Below are positions 1 through 6,208 of a stretch of DNA of 6,255 nt, in pieces (positions within the stretch are counted from its first letter, which is position 1; each line of letters opens with the position of its first letter). This DNA comes from Caryophanales bacterium (GTDB lineage Bacteria > Bacillota > Bacilli > Exiguobacteriales > Exiguobacteriaceae). Location of the stretch: the NCBI GenBank assembly GCA_902362975.1, contig CABIYO010000069.1, forward strand, positions 1 to 6,255. The letters run 5' to 3'. A model generated the notes under the pieces. It made no database searches, was not told the DNA's origin, and saw only the letters and a program-made list of their open reading frames with translations. The translations under genes were made by a program, and so were the position numbers.

Positions 1-199
1 TACCGACGTTCCATGCGTGACCGTGTCGGAAGCGACGTCGCCTTTTCGAATGCAGGACTGTCTTTCTCTGGCAAAGCGGGCAAGGGATGTCGTGTCGATC
101 CGGGATGACCGGGAAAACGTTCGGTTCTTCGTCTGAAGACATCTGGATCTGAAAAAGGTCTGGAAGTGGAAGAAGTAATTTGATAAACTGTTGGGACAA
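1..199 (-). CDS. ISL3-family transposase, N-terminal part (runs off the left edge)
   Basis: On the minus strand a frame is open from 235 to the window edge. I place the start at the TTG at 199-197, because a GGAG ribosome site (211-208) lies eight bases before it. The 66 visible codons begin with FIKLLLPLPDLFQIQ, the typical opening of ISL3 transposases. A zinc-finger-like stretch follows, with CPLC at residues 40-43 and then a basic run (KRRRRFRHGHAW, residues 52-63). ISL3 proteins usually carry an N-terminal Cys-rich finger that binds the element ends, followed by a DDE catalytic domain, which here lies outside the window. The family call rests on remembered motif similarity, not a search. 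The gene points away from the cad genes and is not part of their operon. Whether the full element is intact cannot be seen. Confidence 0.72.
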   Translation of the reverse strand, partial: MSQQFIKLLLPLPDLFQIQMSSDEEPNVFPVIPDRHDIPCPLCQRKTVLHSKRRRRFRHGHAWNVG

Positions 200-200
200 A

Positions 201-263
201 GCGAAAACTCCAATCGTGGTTTGTCTAGGCAACAATTACGATACCGGGGTTTTCGCTTTTTTT
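201..263 (+). terminator. Long imperfect hairpin plus T-run beside the ISL3 transposase start
   Basis: GCGAAAACTCC (201-211) pairs with GGGGTTTTCGC (246-256) over 11 bp with one G-U pair. Inside, ATCGT (213-217) pairs with ACGAT (238-242) and TTGT (221-224) with ACAA (232-235), leaving a small loop. Seven T residues follow (257-263), so rightward transcripts see an intrinsic-terminator shape. It would stop transcription leaving the IS before it reaches the cad promoter. In leftward transcripts one arm contains the transposase ribosome site. Confidence 0.6.
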
Positions 264-347
264 CTATGTTCAATTCAAATCCGATGGATTTTATGTGTCA
301 ACCACACCTTATGGTGATGAGCCTAGAAAAATCATTTTATGTTTTTC

Positions 348-367
348 ATTCAAATATTCACTTGAAT
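348..367. promoter_or_regulatory. Upstream cad operator palindrome (putative CadC site 1)
   Basis: ATTCAA (348-353) and TTGAAT (362-367) form inverted arms separated by eight bases. This is close to the staphylococcal cad operator as I remember it (ATTCAAAT and ATTTGAAT half sites). The right arm coincides with the proposed -35 box, so a bound repressor would block polymerase. Its centre lies 46 bp upstream of the centre of the second site. Confidence 0.6.
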
Positions 368-391
368 ATTAACCAAGGAAAGATATATACT
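362..391 (+). promoter_or_regulatory. cadCA promoter
   Basis: A -35 box TTGAAT (362-367) and a -10 box TATACT (386-391) are separated by 18 bases. Transcription should start near 398, inside the second palindrome, leaving a leader of about 33 bases before the cadC GTG. The promoter is thus framed by two operator-like palindromes, as expected for metal-derepressed control. Confidence 0.6.
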
Positions 392-415
392 ATATTCAAG
401 TTAACACTTGAATAT
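392..415. promoter_or_regulatory. Main cad operator (putative CadC site 2), perfect palindrome
   Basis: ATATTCAAGT (392-401) and ACTTGAATAT (406-415) are perfect ten-base inverted arms around TAAC. The site begins right after the -10 box and covers the likely transcription start, which is where CadC binds in the pI258 system. It shares the ATTCAA-N8-TTGAAT core with the site at 348-367. Confidence 0.75.
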
Positions 416-430
416 CAATGGGGTGATAAT

Positions 431-799
431 GTGAATAAGAAAGATACTTGTGAAATTTTTTGTTATGACGAGGAAAAGGTCAATCGAATACAAGGTGATT
501 TAAAAACAATCGATATTGTTAGTGTTGCCCAAATGTTAAAAGCAATTGCGGATGAAAATAGGGCAAAGATTACCTATGCTTTGTGTCAAGATGAAGAGTT
601 ATGTGTGTGTGATATAGCAAATATTATTGGTATTACGGTGGCAAATGCTTCTCATCATTTAAGGACCCTTCATAAGCAGGGGATTGTAAGATATAGAAAA
701 GAAGGAAAACTAGCGTTTTATTCGTTAGACGATGAACATATTAGACAAATAATGATGATTGTACTAGAACATAAGAAAGAAGTGAATGTCAATGTCTGA
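431..799 (+). CDS. cadC: CadC, metal-sensing ArsR/SmtB repressor of the cad operon
   Basis: This is a 122-residue winged-helix repressor that releases DNA when Cd, Pb, Bi or Zn binds. The start is the GTG at 431, preceded by GGGGTGAT (420-427). It gives exactly the length and N-terminus ([14 protein letters not shown]) of pI258 CadC. The frame stays open upstream to 191, but that stretch contains the promoter and hairpin and is not coding. All ligands known from CadC are present: Cys7, Cys11, Cys58 and Cys60 of the thiolate cadmium/lead site, and Asp101, His103, His114 and Glu117 of the dimer-interface zinc site. The recognition helix is [14 protein letters not shown] (about residues 71-84), followed by the wing. 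The last eight bases overlap cadA, so the two genes are co-transcribed and probably translationally coupled. The product should repress its own promoter and perhaps cadD. Confidence 0.95.
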   Translation: MNKKDTCEIFCYDEEKVNRIQGDLKTIDIVSVAQMLKAIADENRAKITYALCQDEELCVCDIANIIGITVANASHHLRTLHKQGIVRYRKEGKLAFYSLDDEHIRQIMMIVLEHKKEVNVNV

Positions 800-2963
800 T
801 CAAAAGGCAATAACATCTGAACAAGAAATGAAGGCCTATCGTGTACAAGGTTTTACTTGCGCAAACTGCGCGGGTAAATTCGAAAAAAATGTAAAACAGC
901 TATCTGGAGTTGAGGATGCAAAAGTAAATTTTGGTGCATCTAAAATTGTTGTTTATGGTAATGCAACGATAGAAGAACTAGAAAAAGCAGGTGCATTTGA
1001 GAATCTCAAAGTGACACCTGAAAAATCTGCTCGCCAAGCATCACAAGAGGTAAAAGAAGATACGAAAGAAGATAAAGTGCCATTTTATAAAAAGCACAGT
1101 ACGCTGCTCTTTGCGTCCTTATTGATTGCGTTCGGTTACCTGTCCCAGAGTGTGAATGGGGAAGAGAACCTCGTTACTACATTATTATTTTTAGCATCCA
1201 TGTTTATCGGAGGATTATCGCTTTTCAAAGTCGGTTTGCAAAACTTGTTTCGCTTTGAGTTTGACATGAAAACCCTTATGACAGTGGCTGTTATAGGTGG
1301 CGCTATCATTGGGGAATGGGGAGAAGTGGCCATTGTTGTTATTCTCTTTGCGATTAGTGAAGCTCTTGAACGATTCTCTATGGATAAAGCAAGACAATCC
1401 ATTCGTTCATTAATGGATATTGCACCAAAAGAGGCACTCGTTAGACGAAATGGGCAAGAAATGATGATCCATGTGGATGACATTGCCATTGGTGATATTA
1501 TGATCGTGAAACCCGGCCAGAAGATTGCCATGGACGGGACTGTAGTAAGCGGCTATTCGACTGTTAACCAGGCGGCCATTACGGGCGAGTCTGTTCCTGT
1601 TGCGAAAACGGTTGATGATGAAGTGTTTGCAGGTACCTTAAATGAAGAAGGCTTGCTTGAGGTAAAAATAACTAAGCTGGTAGAAGACACAACGATTGCA
1701 AAAATTATTCATCTTGTAGAGGAAGCACAAGGGGAACGTGCTCCTTCGCAAGCATTTGTTGATAAATTCGCAAAATATTACACACCGATTATTATGATCA
1801 TTGCAGCATTAGTTGCTATAGTCCCTCCATTATTCTTTGATGGCAGTTGGGAAACATGGATTTATCAAGGATTAGCTGTTCTTGTTGTTGGTTGTCCTTG
1901 TGCGTTGGTTATATCGACTCCGATTTCTATTGTTTCAGCAATCGGGAATGCAGCGAAAAAGGGCGTTCTTATAAAAGGCGGTATTTATCTAGAAGAAATG
2001 GGTGCCTTAAAGGCCATTGCATTTGATAAAACGGGCACACTAACAAAAGGTGTCCCAGTGGTAACTGATTTTAATGTGTTGAACAAGCAGGCAAATGAAA
2101 AAGAATTGCTGTCCATCATTACTGCATTAGAATATCGTTCCCAGCATCCTCTTGCTTCAGCCATCATGAAAAAAGCAGAAGCGGAGAACATTAATTATTC
2201 TGACGTACAGGTAGAGGATTTCTCTTCTATCACAGGAAAGGGTATAAAGGGTATCGTAAACGGGACGACTTATTACATCGGTAGCCCGAAACTCTTTAAG
2301 GAATTATTGACTAATGATTTCGATAAAGACTTAGAGCAAAATGTTACTACTCTTCAAAACCAAGGCAAGACAGCTATGGTGGTCGGAACTGAAAAAGAAA
2401 TACTTGCTGTGATTGCGGTAGCGGATGAAGTACGTGAATCAAGTAAAGACGTTATTCAGAAATTGCATCAACTTGGCATCAAAAAGACCATTATGCTTAC
2501 AGGCGATAACCAAGGTACCGCGAATGCGATCGGCGGCCATGTTGGCGTATCGGATATTCAGGCAGAACTGATGCCAGAGGACAAATTAAACTATATTAAA
2601 CAATTGAGATCCGAGTATGGCAACGTAGCAATGGTAGGAGATGGGGTCAATGATGCACCTGCATTGGCGGCCTCAACAGTTGGGATTGCAATGGGTGGAG
2701 CTGGTACAGATACAGCACTGGAAACGGCAGACGTTGCTTTAATGGGAGATGATTTAAGAAAACTTCCATTCACTGTGAAACTAAGCCGTAAATCCCTAAA
2801 TATCATCAAAGCTAACATCACCTTTGCAATTGCCATTAAATTTATTGCCTTGCTATTGGTCATACCGGGCTGGTTAACACTTTGGATTGCCATCCTTTCA
2901 GACATGGGGGCAACTCTTCTGGTAGCGTTAAATAGTATGCGGCTTATGCGGGTCAAGGAATAA
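792..2963 (+). CDS. cadA: CadA, cadmium/zinc/lead-exporting P1B-type ATPase
   Basis: This 723-residue membrane pump uses ATP to export Cd2+, Zn2+ and Pb2+. One N-terminal heavy-metal domain carries GFTCANC (Cys23, Cys26). Eight membrane segments follow: two pairs between about residues 100 and 200, one pair around 330-390 with the metal-site CPC (Cys368, Pro369, Cys370), and one pair at about 665-715 with the metal-site aspartate Asp704 in SDMGAT. The actuator loop has TGES (264-267). The phosphorylated Asp412 lies in DKTGT, the P1B signature HP is at 452-453, TGDN is at 570-573 and GDGVND at 616-621. All motifs are intact and the length matches pI258 CadA (727). I chose the ATG at 792 because MSDQK aligns with MSEQK of pI258; the ATG at 786 is possible. 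It overlaps cadC by eight bases and is followed by a terminator. Confidence 0.95.
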   Translation: MSDQKAITSEQEMKAYRVQGFTCANCAGKFEKNVKQLSGVEDAKVNFGASKIVVYGNATIEELEKAGAFENLKVTPEKSARQASQEVKEDTKEDKVPFYKKHSTLLFASLLIAFGYLSQSVNGEENLVTTLLFLASMFIGGLSLFKVGLQNLFRFEFDMKTLMTVAVIGGAIIGEWGEVAIVVILFAISEALERFSMDKARQSIRSLMDIAPKEALVRRNGQEMMIHVDDIAIGDIMIVKPGQKIAMDGTVVSGYSTVNQAAITGESVPVAKTVDDEVFAGTLNEEGLLEVKITKLVEDTTIAKIIHLVEEAQGERAPSQAFVDKFAKYYTPIIMIIAALVAIVPPLFFDGSWETWIYQGLAVLVVGCPCALVISTPISIVSAIGNAAKKGVLIKGGIYLEEMGALKAIAFDKTGTLTKGVPVVTDFNVLNKQANEKELLSIITALEYRSQHPLASAIMKKAEAENINYSDVQVEDFSSITGKGIKGIVNGTTYYIGSPKLFKELLTNDFDKDLEQNVTTLQNQGKTAMVVGTEKEILAVIAVADEVRESSKDVIQKLHQLGIKKTIMLTGDNQGTANAIGGHVGVSDIQAELMPEDKLNYIKQLRSEYGNVAMVGDGVNDAPALAASTVGIAMGGAGTDTALETADVALMGDDLRKLPFTVKLSRKSLNIIKANITFAIAIKFIALLLVIPGWLTLWIAILSDMGATLLVALNSMRLMRVKE

Positions 2964-2968
2964 AAGGG

Positions 2969-3005
2969 AAAAGGGCTTTCTGGTTGTCTGGAAAGCCCTT
3001 TTTCT
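2969..3005 (+). terminator. Intrinsic terminator after cadA
   Basis: AAAAGGGCTTTC (2969-2980) pairs perfectly with GAAAGCCCTTTT (2991-3002) around a ten-base loop, and the T-run continues to 3003 and TTCTT. The G+C-rich core is GGGC/GCCC. It starts six bases after the cadA stop, so it should end the cadCA transcript and separate it from the next block. Confidence 0.88.
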
Positions 3006-3075
3006 TACCATGTATAGAAATTTGGGGGTTAGTTACATTAAAAATGATTAAAAACGGGTATACGTTACAGGTTGG

Positions 3076-3104
3076 TTCACAGCAGTTTTAGGATTACATA
3101 TTGC
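3076..3104 (+). promoter_or_regulatory. Possible promoter for the lipoamide dehydrogenase block (weak)
   Basis: TTCACA (3076-3081) matches five of six bases of a -35 box. Seventeen bases further is TATTGC (3099-3104), only a three-of-six -10 match. Some promoter is expected here, because a terminator closes the upstream operon and the next gene has a strong ribosome site. Other pairings, such as TTACAT at 3033 with TATACG at 3059, have poor spacing. Confidence 0.3.
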
Positions 3105-3129
3105 ACGAAAACGGTTCTGTTTTTTCGTG
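3104..3129. promoter_or_regulatory. Inverted repeat in the leader of the lipoamide dehydrogenase gene
   Basis: CACGAAAA (3104-3111) and TTTTCGTG (3122-3129) are perfect eight-base inverted arms with a ten-base spacer. They lie 35 bases before the GGAGG ribosome site. An overlapping pairing, AACGGT (3110-3115) with ACCGTT (3134-3139), cannot form at the same time. The site could be an operator for an unknown regulator or an RNA structure. It does not resemble the ATTCAA-type cad operator. Confidence 0.4.
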
Positions 3130-3179
3130 AAAGACCGTTCGTTTATTTCATTCTGAAATCACCGGAGGAGGAAGCTAAA

Positions 3180-4589
3180 ATGACAAAAGATGTCGATTTG
3201 TTAGTAATAGGAGCAGGATCTGGAGGTTATGTGGCGGCCATACGGGCGGCCCAGTTGGGGAAAAAAGTGGTTCTGGTAGATAAAGCAGAACTAGGGGGCG
3301 TTTGCCTTAACCGGGGGTGTATCCCATCAAAAGCTCTTATTAGTGCGTCTGAGCGGGTAAAACATATTCAACACGCCAGTGCAGTGGGCATCAAGGTTTC
3401 TGGTGAAGTTCAAGTAGATATGCCGGAAGTAGTAAAGTGGAAAGACGGCATCGTGAATAAGTTAACCAGCGGGGTTAAGACCTTACTGAAAGGCAATGGA
3501 GTAGAGGTAATCAGTGGAGAAGCCTATCTTACTAAACCCTATACGGCTAAAATCAAAATGAATAACGAAGAACAAGTATATTCCTACAAAGATTTAATCC
3601 TTGCGATAGGATCTTTGCCTTTCGAACTAAAAAGTATGCCATTTGATAAAAAAAGAATCATTTCTTCCACTGAGGCATTGGTGCTGCAGGAAGTACCAAA
3701 ACATTTAGTTGTGGTAGGCGGTGGTTATATTGGTTTGGAGCTGGGCACTGCTTATGCCAAGTTCGGATCAAAAGTGACCATTCTCGAAGGGTCCAACACG
3801 ATTCTTCCAGGTACCGATCCTATGCTTACAAATGTGGTAAAACGGCATCTAAAAGAACTAGGTATCACAGTTGTAACCAATGCTCTGGTCCAAGGCGGAG
3901 AAAACACAGGGGATGAAGTAAAAGTTCGTGTACAGGTTGATGGCAAGGAAGAAGTGGTTAACGGAGATTATTGCTTAGTTTCTATAGGAAGAAAGCCGAA
4001 CACAGGGAAAATTGGGTTGGAAAATATCGGAGTAGAATTAGACGAGCGTGGTTTTATTAAGATAAATGAGAAATGCCAGACAAACGTGGAGCATGTTTAT
4101 GCAATAGGTGACTGTGCTGGCGGATACCTCCTTGCCCATAAAGCTAGCTACGAAGGAAAAGTAGCTGCAGAAGTGATTAGCGGACAAAACAGCATCATTG
4201 ATTTTCAAGCCATGCCTTTTGTTATCTTCAGTGATCCTGAAGTTGCCTACACAGGATTAACAGAGAAAGAAGCAAAAGAACAGGGATACGAAACGGTTTC
4301 CAGCCGTTTTCCATTCCAAGCGAACGGAAGGGCATTATCTGTTTCAGATGCAGATGGCTTTGTGCAGATTGTAGCCGAGAAGAACAGCAAAAGGGTGTTA
4401 GGCGCACAGATGGTAGGACCAGAAGTATCGTCGCTTATTGCTGAAGCAGTTTTTGCCATTGAATCTGGAGCAACTGCCGAAGATCTAAGCCTTACAATCC
4501 ATGCCCATCCAACGTTGCCTGAGCCATTGATGGAAGCGGCGGAAGGTGTGATGGGGCACGCCATTCACATGCTGAATAAAAAGAAATAA
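3180..4589 (+). CDS. lpdA: Dihydrolipoamide dehydrogenase (E3), without E1/E2 partners nearby
   Basis: This 469-residue FAD-dependent enzyme of the disulfide-reductase family reoxidises dihydrolipoamide with NAD+. The start ATG at 3180 follows GGAGGAGG (3164-3171); an in-frame ATG at 3072 lies upstream of the leader repeat and lacks such a site. Seen in order: the FAD-binding GAGSGG (11-16), the redox disulfide CLNRGC (Cys42, Cys47), the NAD-binding VVGGGYIGLELG, the second FAD motif AIGDCAGGYLLAHKASYEG, and the C-terminal catalytic HAHPTLPE with His443 and Glu448. The length and sequence resemble the PdhD type of Bacillus (about 470 residues). There is no lipoyl domain and no C-terminal Cys pair, so it is not mercuric reductase. 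No pyruvate or branched-chain dehydrogenase genes accompany it. Its role in metal resistance is inferred from context only. Confidence 0.88.
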   Translation: MTKDVDLLVIGAGSGGYVAAIRAAQLGKKVVLVDKAELGGVCLNRGCIPSKALISASERVKHIQHASAVGIKVSGEVQVDMPEVVKWKDGIVNKLTSGVKTLLKGNGVEVISGEAYLTKPYTAKIKMNNEEQVYSYKDLILAIGSLPFELKSMPFDKKRIISSTEALVLQEVPKHLVVVGGGYIGLELGTAYAKFGSKVTILEGSNTILPGTDPMLTNVVKRHLKELGITVVTNALVQGGENTGDEVKVRVQVDGKEEVVNGDYCLVSIGRKPNTGKIGLENIGVELDERGFIKINEKCQTNVEHVYAIGDCAGGYLLAHKASYEGKVAAEVISGQNSIIDFQAMPFVIFSDPEVAYTGLTEKEAKEQGYETVSSRFPFQANGRALSVSDADGFVQIVAEKNSKRVLGAQMVGPEVSSLIAEAVFAIESGATAEDLSLTIHAHPTLPEPLMEAAEGVMGHAIHMLNKKK

Positions 4590-4605
4590 TGTGAATGCAG
4601 CAGAC

Positions 4606-4626
4606 CTGCACTTTTCATAAGTGCAG
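4606..4626. other. Hairpin between the lipoamide dehydrogenase and ZIP genes
   Basis: CTGCACTT (4606-4613) and AAGTGCAG (4619-4626) form a perfect eight-base stem with a TTCAT loop, 17 bases after the upstream stop codon. What follows (ATTAAACTTTTCATTT) is T-rich but interrupted, so this is at best a leaky terminator. It could instead stabilise or process a transcript that continues into the ZIP gene. Confidence 0.5.
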
Positions 4627-4660
4627 ATTAAACTTTTCATTTAATGGAGTGGGGGAATTA

Positions 4661-5413
4661 ATGGACATTTTGTTTTACGTCCTAACTGCGGCTTTCGCAA
4701 ATGTCCTGGGTGGCTTTGTGATCTTTCTTAAAAAAAATTGGTCTAGAAGGGGCTTAAATGGCTTAATGGCGCTGAGCGCCGGGATACTTTTCGCTATTGC
4801 GATTATGGATTTAATACCAGAAGCATTAGAAATTCAGGAATCCAGTGCCCTATATATTGTTATTGGATTTGGTTTGATCTTTTTGTTCCAGCAGTTTCTT
4901 GCACCCCATTTTCATTTCGGAGAAGAGACTCATAAACATTCTCATTCTCAAAGCACAACCTTTAGTGCTTTATTGGGCATGCTGGTTCACACGTTTTTTG
5001 ATGGTGTCTCTATTGTAGCCAGTTTCAAAATAGACGAGAGAATAGGATTTGTTGTATTGATTGCTGTATTAATACATAAAATTCCGGATGGTTTAACGAT
5101 TTCTTCCATCGTATTTGCAAGCTTTGAAAGCAAGAAGAAGGCGATAGGAGCGTCTTTCTTATTGGGTCTATCAACGATAACAGGCGCGATCGCAGCCGTG
5201 TCTCTAACACAATTTTTTATGGTAGATAGCAGCATCCTCGCGATAGCTCTTTCCATTACAGCAGGAATATTTCTATACATATCTACCGTTGACTTGCTGC
5301 CTGTTGTTAGTGCCACTGAAGACAGAGTCGTTATTCTTTTCTTTTTTGTAGGGATATTGCTATATTTTGCTCTTCACTGGATAGGGGAGCTACTTCCCGT
5401 ATATTTACACTAA
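4661..5413 (+). CDS. ZIP-family divalent metal transporter
   Basis: This 250-residue membrane protein resembles the ZupT/GufA-like bacterial ZIP proteins, which usually move Zn2+, Fe2+ or Mn2+ into the cytoplasm. The start ATG at 4661 follows a GGAGTGGGGG ribosome site (4645-4654). An ATG at 4595 in the same frame lies before the intergenic hairpin and is rejected. About eight hydrophobic segments are visible. Metal-site motifs are MDLIPEA (about 49-55) in the second segment, HTFFDG (110-115) in the fourth and HKIPDG (139-144) in the fifth. In both of the last two, Asp replaces the Glu common in ZIP proteins. A His-rich cytoplasmic-type loop (HFHFGEETHKHSHS, 83-96) sits between segments three and four, as is typical. 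GIFLYISTVDLLP is near the C-terminus. It lies 71 bases after the reductase gene, probably in one operon. Metal and direction are not determined by sequence. Confidence 0.85.
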   Translation: MDILFYVLTAAFANVLGGFVIFLKKNWSRRGLNGLMALSAGILFAIAIMDLIPEALEIQESSALYIVIGFGLIFLFQQFLAPHFHFGEETHKHSHSQSTTFSALLGMLVHTFFDGVSIVASFKIDERIGFVVLIAVLIHKIPDGLTISSIVFASFESKKKAIGASFLLGLSTITGAIAAVSLTQFFMVDSSILAIALSITAGIFLYISTVDLLPVVSATEDRVVILFFFVGILLYFALHWIGELLPVYLH

Positions 5414-5432
5414 GCAGGGGAGAACCTATTCA
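5404..5432 (+). promoter_or_regulatory. Possible cadD promoter (weak)
   Basis: TTTACA (5404-5409) and TATTCA (5427-5432) are 17 bases apart. The -10 match is poor. The placement copies that of the cadCA promoter, where a palindromic operator starts directly after the -10 box. The -35 box overlaps the end of the ZIP gene. Confidence 0.3.
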
Positions 5433-5433
5433 T

Positions 5434-5459
5434 AACATTCAAACATACGTGTGAATGTT
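5434..5459. promoter_or_regulatory. Putative third cad-type operator, before cadD
   Basis: AACATTCA (5434-5441) and TGAATGTT (5452-5459) are perfect inverted arms with a ten-base spacer. The core ATTCAA-N8-GTGAAT (5437-5456) has the same 20-base frame as the two cad operators at 348-367 and 394-413, with one base changed. It lies 29 bases before the proposed cadD start and suggests control by CadC or a CadC-like repressor. Confidence 0.55.
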
Positions 5460-5487
5460 TTAATAACTTACCATGGAGTTGATAAAA

Positions 5488-6153
5488 GTGGCTTTGACTA
5501 TTATTTCCGCAATTGGGGCTTTCTTAGTAACCAATATTGATGATATTTTTGTTTTGATGCTGCTGTTCTCTCAGGCAAATGCACAGGCTAGAGCGACTGG
5601 CGGTTTAAAGATGAACGCGCAGACAAAGAGTAACCGGATCTACCCTAAAGATATAGTCATTGGGCAATACTTAGGTTTTGCCTTGCTGGTTTTGATCAGT
5701 CTTTTGGGAACTTTTGGCGTCATGTTGATTCCAGAAAAATGGGTTGGATTGCTTGGTTTAATTCCGATCTATTTAGGGATTAAACTGTTTATTAAGGGTG
5801 AAGATGAAGATGAAGGTGCGATCCTCTCCAGTTTAAACTCAGGGAGATTTAACAAACTATTTATGAGTGTAGCCTTCATCACATTCGCTAATGGCGGGGA
5901 CAATATCGGCATCTATGTGCCTTATTTTACAACTTTAAGTGTGAATGAACTGGTAATTACGGTTATTATCTTCTTTATAATGGTTGCTGTCTGGTGTTTT
6001 GTAGGATATCGTTTAGCTTCCTTCAGACATGTTTCTGAAGTTTTGGAGAAATACGGAAGATGGATTATCCCTATAGTCTTTGTTGGATTAGGGGTATACA
6101 TCATGGCAGAGAACGAAACGTTTAGTGCCCTTTTGAGTTTAATAAATTATTAA
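5488..6153 (+). CDS. cadD: CadD-family cadmium resistance transporter
   Basis: This 221-residue membrane protein belongs to the CadD family (LysE superfamily), which confers cadmium resistance in staphylococci, presumably by export without ATP. I chose the GTG at 5488 because GGAGTTGAT (5475-5483) is a good ribosome site for it. The ATG at 5473 adds five residues but has no ribosome site before it. Visible features are the N-terminal membrane segment with TNIDDIFVLMLLFSQ (about residues 15-29), IGQYLGF, GLIPIYLGIKLFIKG, the conserved FANGGDNIGIYVPYF (about 133-147) and a C-terminal GRWIIPIVFVGLGVYIMAE. Five to six membrane segments are likely, with an acidic EDEDEG loop near the middle. The protein looks complete. 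A cad-type palindrome precedes it and an IS3-type end begins nine bases after its stop codon, so any terminator now comes from the IS. Confidence 0.88.
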   Translation: MALTIISAIGAFLVTNIDDIFVLMLLFSQANAQARATGGLKMNAQTKSNRIYPKDIVIGQYLGFALLVLISLLGTFGVMLIPEKWVGLLGLIPIYLGIKLFIKGEDEDEGAILSSLNSGRFNKLFMSVAFITFANGGDNIGIYVPYFTTLSVNELVITVIIFFIMVAVWCFVGYRLASFRHVSEVLEKYGRWIIPIVFVGLGVYIMAENETFSALLSLINY

Positions 6154-6208
6154 AAAATAATCTGAACTGCCCCCCGTCAAGTAGACAGGGCAAATAATGA
6201 AAACCAAA

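Noticed and set aside
2..136. Open plus-strand frame at the left edge ending in a TGA.
   Set aside because: The minus-strand frame over the same bases has clear ISL3 transposase motifs (FIKLLLPLPDL, CPLC, basic run), so this is its shadow.
270..281. TTCAATTCAAAT before the first operator, resembling cad half sites.
   Set aside because: There is no inverted partner at the right distance, so it cannot be supported as an operator.
191..430. Upstream extension of cadC from a TTG at 191, giving a 202-residue protein.
   Set aside because: The extra 80 codons run through the hairpin, both operators and the promoter. The GTG at 431 has a strong ribosome site and gives the exact length and N-terminus of known CadC.
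1136..1531. Minus-strand frames inside cadA and the other genes.
   Set aside because: They lie opposite highly conserved codons of intact genes, lack ribosome sites and resemble no family.
3048..3155. Short frame reading like a membrane-protein tail (GWFTAVLGLHIARKRF).
   Set aside because: It has no start codon or ribosome site, holds the leader palindrome, and I recognise no family. Chance is the simplest explanation.
3180..4589. Mercuric reductase as the identity of the flavoprotein.
   Set aside because: There is no N-terminal metal-binding domain and no C-terminal Cys-Cys. The tail has HAHPTLPE, the His-Glu pair of lipoamide dehydrogenase.
4595..4660. Upstream start for the ZIP gene at ATG 4595.
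   Set aside because: It would place the intergenic hairpin in the coding frame and adds a non-hydrophobic leader unlike ZIP proteins. ATG 4661 has a good ribosome site.
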